DNA of 64,000 nucleotides, from the NCBI GenBank assembly GCA_031411995.1, contig JANOCD010000049.1, positions 26,386 through 90,385 of the forward strand, written 5' to 3'. This document shows, in pieces, positions 53,687-61,864 of this stretch. A program made the translations under genes and the position numbers. The notes beneath the pieces were generated by a model, which saw only the letters and a program-made list of their open reading frames with translations, did no database searches and had not been told where the DNA came from. Source of the DNA: Rudanella sp031411995 (GTDB lineage: Bacteria > Bacteroidota > Bacteroidia > Cytophagales > Spirosomataceae). The first letter of the stretch is position 1; the number at the start of each line of letters is the position of its first letter.

Positions 53687-56600
53687 ATGCATAACTATCT
53701 ACGATACCTGCAAATAGCTTGTTTGCTGGTTTTTCCTGTTTTCGCCACGTTGGCTCAGACCCCGCTTTCGGGTAAGGTTTTGAGCGAGCAAAACGAAGGC
53801 ATCCCCGGCGTGACCGTCTCCATAAAAGGCACCACGCGCGGAACAACAACCGACGCAGCCGGGGCCTTTCGGCTGAACGCAGCAGCCACCGAGACATTGG
53901 TGTTCAGTTATGTGGGCTATAACAGCCAGGAAATGGTGGTGGGCAACCAAACTGATTTCACCGTCAAACTAGTGCCGGACACCCGGAGCCTGGAAGAGGT
54001 AGTGGTCGTGGGCTACGGCACCATTAAGAAGAGCGATCTGACGGGGTCTGTGTCAACCATCAAAGCGGAAGCCATTAAGGAAATGCCGGTCGTATCCGTC
54101 GATCAGGCCATTCAGTCGCGGGCACCGGGTGTGCAGGTAACGCAAACTTCGGCGGCACCCGGCGGGGGCATCTCCATTCGGGTTCGGGGAGCCAACTCGA
54201 TCAACAGCGGGAGCGAGCCGTTGTATGTTATTGATGGTTTTCCGATGTACCCCGATAATGGAGCCATTGGTACGGGAGGCAACCGCCAGTCGAGCAATGC
54301 CATGGCGACCATCAACCCCAACGAAATTGAATCCATCGAAATCCTGAAAGATGCCTCGGCCACGTCAATTTATGGGTCGCGGGGAGCCAACGGGGTGGTG
54401 CTGATTACAACCAAGCGGGGCAAAGATGGCCAAAGCCGGGTGGAGTATGAAGGCTCCTATTCAACGCAGACCATTGCCCGCAATATCGACGTACTGAACG
54501 GAGCCGACTACGCACGGTATCTGAACCTGCTGGAGAAAAGTCAGGGGGGAAATCCTCGTTTCACCGATGCCCAGATTGGGCAGATTGGGCAGGGGACAAA
54601 CTGGATGGACGTGATTTCGCAAACCGGCGGGCTGTCCAATCACCAATTGTCGTTCACGGGTGGCAACAAAGCCATGCGCTACGCATTCGTTGGTAACTAT
54701 CTGGACAACAAGGGTGTTATCAAAAATACGTTTTTCAAACGGTACGGTTTCCGGCTCAATCTCGACAACGATTTTCTGAATGGCCGGGCTACCCTGAGCA
54801 ATAGCTGGTCGTATAACCGAACCGGCAGCAGCAACGTACCCACCGACCGGGGTGGCCCTGGTGGTATTATTATTACGGCCCTGGGACTTGACCCGACGGT
54901 TGCTGTGTACGATCAGAACGGAGTCTATAATTACCCCAGCTACGATCAGCGATTTACCATCAACCCCTTAGCCGAAGCGCAGGAAGGCTACGATATGGAC
55001 AATACCAATCGTTTGTTTGGCACAACTGCTCTCACGGTCAATATTATGGATGGTCTTAAATTCCGCACCAGTATTGGGGCCGATGTCGTAGGAGCCGAGC
55101 GGACGACATTTTATAATGCCTATACCTACCTGGGTCGGCAGAATAGCCGGCAGTTGGAGAAGGCTAACCGCAACGTAAGCAACCTGTTGAACGAAAACAT
55201 TCTGAGCTATAACAAACAGCTTGCACCGGGCCATAACATTGACGTAACGCTGGGCTATACCTACCAACAGGAACGGAACCTGTTCGAGTCCGTTGCCACG
55301 CGCGATTTGCCTTCCGACGACGTAAAATCGGTGAATTTACAGAATGGCAGCAAACCGCAGATTCCCTTTTCCGGTCGGCAGGACTGGGCGTTGCAGTCGA
55401 TGCTGGGCCGGGTAAACTACAACCTCAACGACCGCTATTTGCTCACCGTTACGTTCCGGCGCGATGGCTCGTCCCGATTTGGCCCGAACAACAAGTGGGC
55501 CACGTTCCCATCGGGGGCCATTGGCTGGCGGGTCGTCAACGAGAACTTTTTTCAGAATTCGGGGCTGGGTAAGGTGTTCAACGATTTCAAGTTTCGGGCC
55601 AGTTATGGTTTGACGGGAAATTCGCAGATTCCGGTGTATCGCTCGGTGGGTGGTTTGGTGCCCTATAACTACGTGTTTGGCGGCTCTATAGTAGCGGGTT
55701 ATGGCCCCAACCGGATTGCCAACCCTGACCTGAAATGGGAAAGCACCGCCATGCTCAACCTCGGTCTTGACATGGCACTGCTGAACAACCGGCTCTCGAT
55801 GACATTCGACGTATTCAGCAACAAAACAACCGATTTGTTGCTCGACGTGTCGATTCCGCAGAGTACCGGCTTCAGTACGATTCTGCTCAATTCCGGCTCG
55901 CTGACCAACAAAGGCATTGAGTTTTCAACCAACTACAAGATCCTGAACAACAAGGCATTGAAGTGGGATGTGAGCGGCAATATTTCGTTTTTGCGGAATG
56001 AAATCACGAGTTTGGGTAAGAGTACCCCCTTCTTCGCCAACAGCACCAGCGGGCACCTCGGCGTTTTTGGTAGCTGGGTAGAAGCAGGCAACCCCATTGG
56101 CGTTTGGAAAGGCTACAAATACACGGGTCAATTCCAGACCGACGACGAAGCGAAAACGTTTGCCGCCCGTGCGGGTTACCCCAAATATGAGGACGTGAAC
56201 GGCGATGGCAAATACACCTCCGACGATTACCAGATTATTGGCGACCCCAATCCGAAGTTCACCTGGGGCCTCAATTCGAGTGTTAAGTTCAGCAACTTCG
56301 ATTTCTCGATTTTCTTCCGGGGCGTTCATGGCAATGATGTTCGCAACCTGCAACAGTCCGAAATGGGCGACGGTGTTCAGAAAATCAACCAGGTTTCCAA
56401 CATCCTGGCCGATTCGTGGACACCCACCAACACGGGTGCCAGCCGCCCCGTTATTGATGGTCGCCGGGACTTTATTTCGTTTCGCCGGTCGTCGTTCTTC
56501 ATTCAGGATGGCTCGTTTGTCCGGCTGCAAAACGTAGCTCTCGGCTACACCGTGCCGCTCAAGAACAAGTTTATCCGCAATGCCCGCGTGTATGTGAGTG

Positions 56601-56746
56601 GTCAGAATCTCTTCCTGATTACCAAGTACAAAGGTTTCGACCCGGAGGTGAACAACCAGGGGCAGAACAACCTGAACCGGGGCGACGATTACGATGCCTA
56701 TCCCCGCGCCCGAATGCTGACGGCTGGTGTAAACCTCGGCCTGTAG
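53687..56746 (+). CDS. SusC/RagA family TonB-linked outer membrane transporter
   Basis: A 1019-aa SusC-like protein: signal peptide (…VFATLAQ), carboxypeptidase-D regulatory-like domain (GKVLSEQNEGIPGVTVSIKG), TonB box LEEVVVVGYGT, plug domain (GVQVTQTSAAPGGGISIRVRG, LYVIDGFP, ASATSIYGSRGANGVVLIT) and C-terminal beta-barrel. It imports a large ligand, usually an oligosaccharide, with its SusD partner 33 bp downstream. Confidence 0.97.
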   Translation: MHNYLRYLQIACLLVFPVFATLAQTPLSGKVLSEQNEGIPGVTVSIKGTTRGTTTDAAGAFRLNAAATETLVFSYVGYNSQEMVVGNQTDFTVKLVPDTRSLEEVVVVGYGTIKKSDLTGSVSTIKAEAIKEMPVVSVDQAIQSRAPGVQVTQTSAAPGGGISIRVRGANSINSGSEPLYVIDGFPMYPDNGAIGTGGNRQSSNAMATINPNEIESIEILKDASATSIYGSRGANGVVLITTKRGKDGQSRVEYEGSYSTQTIARNIDVLNGADYARYLNLLEKSQGGNPRFTDAQIGQIGQGTNWMDVISQTGGLSNHQLSFTGGNKAMRYAFVGNYLDNKGVIKNTFFKRYGFRLNLDNDFLNGRATLSNSWSYNRTGSSNVPTDRGGPGGIIITALGLDPTVAVYDQNGVYNYPSYDQRFTINPLAEAQEGYDMDNTNRLFGTTALTVNIMDGLKFRTSIGADVVGAERTTFYNAYTYLGRQNSRQLEKANRNVSNLLNENILSYNKQLAPGHNIDVTLGYTYQQERNLFESVATRDLPSDDVKSVNLQNGSKPQIPFSGRQDWALQSMLGRVNYNLNDRYLLTVTFRRDGSSRFGPNNKWATFPSGAIGWRVVNENFFQNSGLGKVFNDFKFRASYGLTGNSQIPVYRSVGGLVPYNYVFGGSIVAGYGPNRIANPDLKWESTAMLNLGLDMALLNNRLSMTFDVFSNKTTDLLLDVSIPQSTGFSTILLNSGSLTNKGIEFSTNYKILNNKALKWDVSGNISFLRNEITSLGKSTPFFANSTSGHLGVFGSWVEAGNPIGVWKGYKYTGQFQTDDEAKTFAARAGYPKYEDVNGDGKYTSDDYQIIGDPNPKFTWGLNSSVKFSNFDFSIFFRGVHGNDVRNLQQSEMGDGVQKINQVSNILADSWTPTNTGASRPVIDGRRDFISFRRSSFFIQDGSFVRLQNVALGYTVPLKNKFIRNARVYVSGQNLFLITKYKGFDPEVNNQGQNNLNRGDDYDAYPRARMLTAGVNLGL

Positions 56747-56779
56747 AATCCTTCCCAACTCTTCAAAAAGAACGATAGT

Positions 56780-58348
56780 ATGAACTTCACAATATCTCCC
56801 CGAATCACCTACCCCTTCCTGGTTGCCCTGATGGCAGCGGGCGTTGGTTGCTCGGACCTCAAAGAAAACCCGGATTTTATCAACCCAGACACGTTTTATA
56901 AATCGGCCACGGAACTGCAACTGGGAGTCAACGGCGTTTACGACGACCTGAACTCCGGTTTCTCCGGCTATTTCTACGACCGATATGTGTTTGAATGCCT
57001 GACGGGTGATCAGATTGGCTGGGAAAAAGGACCGCTGCAATACAACCTCGGCAATGTCAGTTCGGCCGATGAATACATCGAAGCCTATTGGCAAATCAGC
57101 TACCGGTCCATCAATCGGGCCAACGCCATTATCGAAACGGCTGACGGACTCAAAGACCCGGCAAACGATGCGCTGATCAAGCGGCTGAAAGCCGAAACAC
57201 AGTTTTTGCGGGCGTTCTATTATTATGGGTTGCTGAGTTATTTCGACAATCCTCCGCTCACCACTAAATCAACCAAAGGAATCAGCGATCTGCCCGCCAA
57301 TACGGGGGGCAAACGGGTGGTAATCGACCAGATCTATGCCGATGCCAAAGCCGCTGCCGAGGTGTTGCCTGCTTCCTACACGGGTGCCAATGTGGGCAGG
57401 GCCACCAAATGGGCCGCCAAAGCCATTTTGATGAAAGCGCAATTGTGGGACGAGAAGTGGGCCGATGCCAAAACAACCGCCGAAGATATTATCGCTAATA
57501 GCGGCATTCAGTTGTTCGATACATTCGGCCATAATTTCGATCTTGCTCACGAAAACCAGGGTGAACGTATGTTTGAAGCCCAGGTATCGGCGGGTGCCAA
57601 TGCCAACGAATACAACGTGCATTCAGCCCATTTCAACCCCGAAGATTACCCCAGCGACCTGGGCGGAGCGGGCTGGAGCTGGCTGAGTGCCCCTCAGGAG
57701 TTCCGGGCCGCGTATGACACCAAAGACAAACGCATTGATGCCACCTTTATCGAGTCGTACCCAACAGGCCGTTTCGGGAAAGTGGATGGTCAGTACCCAA
57801 TGGTCAAATGGAGTCCCAAGGCTGACTTCAACCTGTCTCGCTTCGGGGGCATCGTTAAATCGGATGCCAACCCCCGCGACCCGGCCCAACTGATATTCGG
57901 GAAAGCCTGGTCGGGGAAAATAGTGGAACTGGGTACAAACTGGACTAATACCGAGAAGAACACTGTTTATATTCGCCTGGCCGATGTGTTGCTGGGCCAT
58001 TCCGAAGCATGCAACGAAAGCGGGCAGGGCGATAAGTTTGTCAGCATCAATAAGGTTCGTGCCCGCGCTGGTTTGGCGGCTTTGAGCGGTCTGAGTCAGA
58101 CGGCCCTGCGCGACGCGATTATTCAGGAACGGGAACAGGAGTTTGCTTTTGAGCAGGTGATGTATCCCGAATTACGCCGGAAGAGTAAGTTTGGGGCCAA
58201 ACCAGATTATCTCGGTGACCGCATCAACAACTATATCACCAAATATAAAGCGGGCCGAACGCTCAAAGCGCGGGACTACGTGCTGCCTCTCCCGCTGAAA
58301 GAGATGCAGGGCAACCCGAATGTGACACAGAATAAAGAGTGGCAGTAG
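56780..58348 (+). CDS. RagB/SusD family nutrient uptake lipoprotein
   Basis: A 522-aa surface lipoprotein (lipobox ending at Cys24, AAGVGC) with SusD features: the N-terminal SDLKENPDFINPDTFYKSATELQLG, YWQISYRSINRANAIIE, FLRAFYYYGLLSYFDNPPL, and the C-terminal IIQEREQEFAFEQVMYPELRRK. It caps the SusC barrel and binds its ligand. Paired with SusC in one operon. Confidence 0.96.
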   Translation: MNFTISPRITYPFLVALMAAGVGCSDLKENPDFINPDTFYKSATELQLGVNGVYDDLNSGFSGYFYDRYVFECLTGDQIGWEKGPLQYNLGNVSSADEYIEAYWQISYRSINRANAIIETADGLKDPANDALIKRLKAETQFLRAFYYYGLLSYFDNPPLTTKSTKGISDLPANTGGKRVVIDQIYADAKAAAEVLPASYTGANVGRATKWAAKAILMKAQLWDEKWADAKTTAEDIIANSGIQLFDTFGHNFDLAHENQGERMFEAQVSAGANANEYNVHSAHFNPEDYPSDLGGAGWSWLSAPQEFRAAYDTKDKRIDATFIESYPTGRFGKVDGQYPMVKWSPKADFNLSRFGGIVKSDANPRDPAQLIFGKAWSGKIVELGTNWTNTEKNTVYIRLADVLLGHSEACNESGQGDKFVSINKVRARAGLAALSGLSQTALRDAIIQEREQEFAFEQVMYPELRRKSKFGAKPDYLGDRINNYITKYKAGRTLKARDYVLPLPLKEMQGNPNVTQNKEWQ

Positions 58349-58360
58349 ATAGCTGATTCA

Positions 58361-58394
58361 ATCAAAAAAGGGCTTTCTCAAGCCCTTTTTTGAT
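58361..58394 (+). terminator. Terminator after susD
   Basis: A perfect 14-bp stem (58361-58374 with 58381-58394), loop TTCTCA, with A and T tracts. It separates the SusCD operon from the VCBS gene. Confidence 0.9.
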
Positions 58395-58421
58395 ACCTAT
58401 AGTTTAGCGATATTTCCCGGC

Positions 58422-61400
58422 ATGAAGTACATCCTGTTCGCGTTGGTTTTGGGGGTTCTGACAGCCTGTGGGCGTAAATCAGAACCTCTTTTTACTTCCT
58501 TATCCCCGACTGAGTCGGGCGTTGATTTTCAAAATACCATCACTGAAAACGATACCGTTAACCTCGTCGATTATTACTATGTCTATAATGGGGGTGGGGT
58601 AGCTGTGGGCGACATCAACAACGACGATTTACCCGATTTATATTTCACGGGCAACCAGGTTGGCGACCGGCTTTTCCTGAACAAAACTAAGCCCGGCTCC
58701 GGGCATCCGCAATTTGAAGACATTACCGAAACGGCGGGCATCCGAAAAGCGGGCTGGTCAACGGGGGTGACAATGGCGGATGTTAACGCCGACGGACTGC
58801 TGGATATCTACGTTTGCAAATCAGGTAATTATCCCGGCAACCGCCGAAAAAATCAACTCTACATCAATAAAGGGGGCGCGAAGGGGGCATCACCCCGCTT
58901 CGAGGAACAAGCCGAACAGTATGGTTTGGCAGATACGTCGTACACGAATCAGGCCGCTTTTTTCGACTACGACAACGATGGCGATCTGGACGTGTACCTG
59001 CTTACCATCACCAATCGGGTCCGTAATCCCAATCAGGTAACGCCCGTGGTGGCCGATGGCTCCGGGCTGGCCAACGACAAACTGTTCCGCAATGACACGG
59101 ATGCAACCGGCCCGCACTTCACCGACGTGACGAAGGCTGCGGGCATCCTCCACGACGGGTTCGGGTTGGGGCTTGCGATAGCCGATTTCAACAACGACGG
59201 TTGGGAGGACATTTACGTGGCCAACGATTTTCTGGCCAATGACTTTCTGTACATCAATAATCATAACGGCAACGACAGCGGGCCGACTTTCAGCGAGGTC
59301 GGCAAAACCTATTTCAAACACCACAGCCAGTTTTCGATGGGTTGCGATGCCGCCGACGTGAACAACGATGGCCTGACGGATTTAGTGGTAGCTGATATGT
59401 TGCCCGCCGACAACGAGCAGCGCAAAAAAATGGCAGGACCGGCCAATTACCAGCAGTTTGAAGCTGTTTTGCGGCAGGGCTATCACCCGCAGTTCATGCG
59501 CAATATGCTGCAGGTGAATGGCGGACAGGCTCCCGATGGCCGGATGGTCTTTTCAGAAATCGGGCAGTTGGCAGGGGTTTCGGCAACCGACTGGAGTTGG
59601 TCGCCCTTGCTGGCCGACCTGGACAATGATGGCTGGCGCGATCTGTTCATCACCAACGGGTATTTGCGCGACATTACCGATCTGGATTTTGTTTCGTTCA
59701 ATGATACGTTTGCCCAGGAAGGGGGCCGAACACGGGACCAGGTTAACCAGTATTTGCGGCAGGGTGCCCCCAAAATGCCGGCCATCAACAAGCCAAACCG
59801 TTTCTTCCGAAATAGTCACGACCTGACCTTCGAGGATGTTACGGCGACCTGGTTTGGGGCCGAGCCATCGCTGTCCAACGGGGCCGCCTATGCCGACCTC
59901 GACCGCGACGGTGATCTGGATTTGATCGTTAACAATATAAATCAGGCCGCTTTTATCCTACAAAACAACACCATCAACACGCATTTCGTACAGGTAAAAC
60001 TCAATGGGCCACCCCAGAATCCGTTTGGGCTGGGGGCCGATATTACGGTGTATGCCAACGGCCTGACGCAGACATACCATCAGGCCGTTACGCGAGGGTA
60101 TCAGTCGTCGGTCGATTATATCATCCATTTTGGGCTGGGGTCGGCGGGCCGGGTCGATTCGATCCGGGTGGTTTGGCCGGATGGAAAATCGCAGACGCAA
60201 CAGAATCCGCCTATCGACCGGCTTGTCACGCTGGCCTATGGACAGGCGCAGAAATTGCCGGAGCAACCCCAAAAAACACCGCCTACCCTGCTTACTGATG
60301 TAACACGCTCGGTTGGTATTGATTTTAGGCATCGGGAGGAACCGTATTTAGATTATAATCAGGAGCCTTTATTGCCCCACAAGCTCTCTGAGCAAGGCCC
60401 AAAACTGGCCACGGGTGATGTTAATGGCGATGGGCTGGATGATCTGTTTGTGGGCGGGGCTTTTCGGCATTATGGAAAACTGCTGATCCAAACGGCAGCG
60501 GGTCGTTTTGTCGAACAAGCCTACACCGACGAAACCCCACTCAAGGACGAAGAAGACGTGGGTGCCTTGCTGTTTGATGCCGATGGCGACGGCGACAATG
60601 ATCTGTACATCGTGAGTGGGTCCAACGAATATTACGATGGGTCGGTCTATTATCAGGATCGGCTTTACCTGAACAACGGCACCGGAAAATTTACCAATGC
60701 CACCGACCGACTGCCCTCCATTCGGCACAGCGGCTCGTGTGTTGTAGCCGCCGATTTCGATAAAGATGGCGACCTCGATCTGTTCCGGGGCGGGCGACTG
60801 CGGGCGTTGCAGTATCCGCTGCCCGGCGAAAGTTACCTGCTTATCAACGAAGGCGGGCGTTTCAGCGAGGGCACGGATGGCCTGGCAACCGGCCTGAAAA
60901 CGATAGGCATGGTGACTGATGCGGTTTGGACTGACCTCGACCGGGACTCGTGGCCCGACCTGATTGTGGTAGGCGAGATGATGCCCATCACTATCTTCAA
61001 AAACCGGGCGGGGCGGCTGGAACGGTTATCCATCAAGGGGTTAGACGGTTCGGAAGGATTCTGGAACTGCATTCGTTCGGGTGATTTTGATCACGATGGC
61101 GACCCCGATTTTGTAGTGGGCAACCTCGGTTTAAACAGCCGATACCGGGTATCGCCCACGCAGCCCATGCGGGTTTATGCAGGCGATTACGACGGCAACG
61201 GTCGGCTCGATGCCATCTCTACGTATTACTTACAGGGTGTTGAATACCCCACTGCATCCCGCGACGAACTCGGTCGGCAGTGGCCCGGTATCAAAAAGCA
61301 GTTCACCAATTACGCCCGCTACGCAACGGCCAAACTCACCGATTTGCTGTCGCCCGACCAGCAGAAAAACAACACGGTTTTGCGGGCGTGTTGGCAGCAA

Positions 61401-61760
61401 AGCATCCTGCTCGAAAACATGGGGAACAGTTTCCGCCTGAGACCCCTGCCGATGCTGGCTCAGTGGGCACCCGTTCAGAGTATGCTGGTCGATGACCTTG
61501 ATCGGGATGGTCATTTAGATGTTCTGGCCGTTGGCAATGCCTACGATACGGAGTCCGTTGCTGGGCAATATGATGCCCTGACTGGCCTGCTGCTGAAAGG
61601 CGATGGGCGGGGGGGATTCCGTCCCCTGCTTTTTCCGCAAAGTGGTTTCCTGGCTGATGGTAACTGTAAAAGCATAGTACGGGTAAAGGGCAAAAAGAAC
61701 CCGCAGTACGTCGTTTCGGCCAACAACGCACCACTGCTGGTGTTCCAGTCCCGGAAATGA
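58422..61760 (+). CDS. VCBS/FG-GAP repeat lipoprotein with ASPIC/UnbV domain
   Basis: A 1112-aa lipoprotein (lipobox ending at Cys16, VLTAC). It has many FG-GAP/VCBS-type repeats with Asp-rich calcium-binding loops (VGDINNDDLPDLYFTGN, DVNADGLLDIYV, DFNNDGWEDIYVANDF and later copies), and an ASPIC/UnbV domain at about 525-600 (VQVKLNGPPQNPFGLGADITV … SIRVVWPDGKSQ). Such proteins are common beside SusCD pairs in Bacteroidota. Role probably extracellular binding; no catalytic motif. Confidence 0.9.
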   Translation: MKYILFALVLGVLTACGRKSEPLFTSLSPTESGVDFQNTITENDTVNLVDYYYVYNGGGVAVGDINNDDLPDLYFTGNQVGDRLFLNKTKPGSGHPQFEDITETAGIRKAGWSTGVTMADVNADGLLDIYVCKSGNYPGNRRKNQLYINKGGAKGASPRFEEQAEQYGLADTSYTNQAAFFDYDNDGDLDVYLLTITNRVRNPNQVTPVVADGSGLANDKLFRNDTDATGPHFTDVTKAAGILHDGFGLGLAIADFNNDGWEDIYVANDFLANDFLYINNHNGNDSGPTFSEVGKTYFKHHSQFSMGCDAADVNNDGLTDLVVADMLPADNEQRKKMAGPANYQQFEAVLRQGYHPQFMRNMLQVNGGQAPDGRMVFSEIGQLAGVSATDWSWSPLLADLDNDGWRDLFITNGYLRDITDLDFVSFNDTFAQEGGRTRDQVNQYLRQGAPKMPAINKPNRFFRNSHDLTFEDVTATWFGAEPSLSNGAAYADLDRDGDLDLIVNNINQAAFILQNNTINTHFVQVKLNGPPQNPFGLGADITVYANGLTQTYHQAVTRGYQSSVDYIIHFGLGSAGRVDSIRVVWPDGKSQTQQNPPIDRLVTLAYGQAQKLPEQPQKTPPTLLTDVTRSVGIDFRHREEPYLDYNQEPLLPHKLSEQGPKLATGDVNGDGLDDLFVGGAFRHYGKLLIQTAAGRFVEQAYTDETPLKDEEDVGALLFDADGDGDNDLYIVSGSNEYYDGSVYYQDRLYLNNGTGKFTNATDRLPSIRHSGSCVVAADFDKDGDLDLFRGGRLRALQYPLPGESYLLINEGGRFSEGTDGLATGLKTIGMVTDAVWTDLDRDSWPDLIVVGEMMPITIFKNRAGRLERLSIKGLDGSEGFWNCIRSGDFDHDGDPDFVVGNLGLNSRYRVSPTQPMRVYAGDYDGNGRLDAISTYYLQGVEYPTASRDELGRQWPGIKKQFTNYARYATAKLTDLLSPDQQKNNTVLRACWQQSILLENMGNSFRLRPLPMLAQWAPVQSMLVDDLDRDGHLDVLAVGNAYDTESVAGQYDALTGLLLKGDGRGGFRPLLFPQSGFLADGNCKSIVRVKGKKNPQYVVSANNAPLLVFQSRK

Positions 61761-61864
61761 TAGCGACCGACAACCATAATATCGTCCATGAAAACCAACA
61801 TTTGCTCCATTTTGTATTGGATTACAGTAAGGTAGATTTGTGCTGAGTCAATATATCTCAGCAT

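Noticed and set aside
55925..57094. Long antisense open frame (389 codons) across the SusC 3' end
   Set aside because: It mirrors the strongly conserved SusC coding sequence on the other strand, and has no recognisable protein character.
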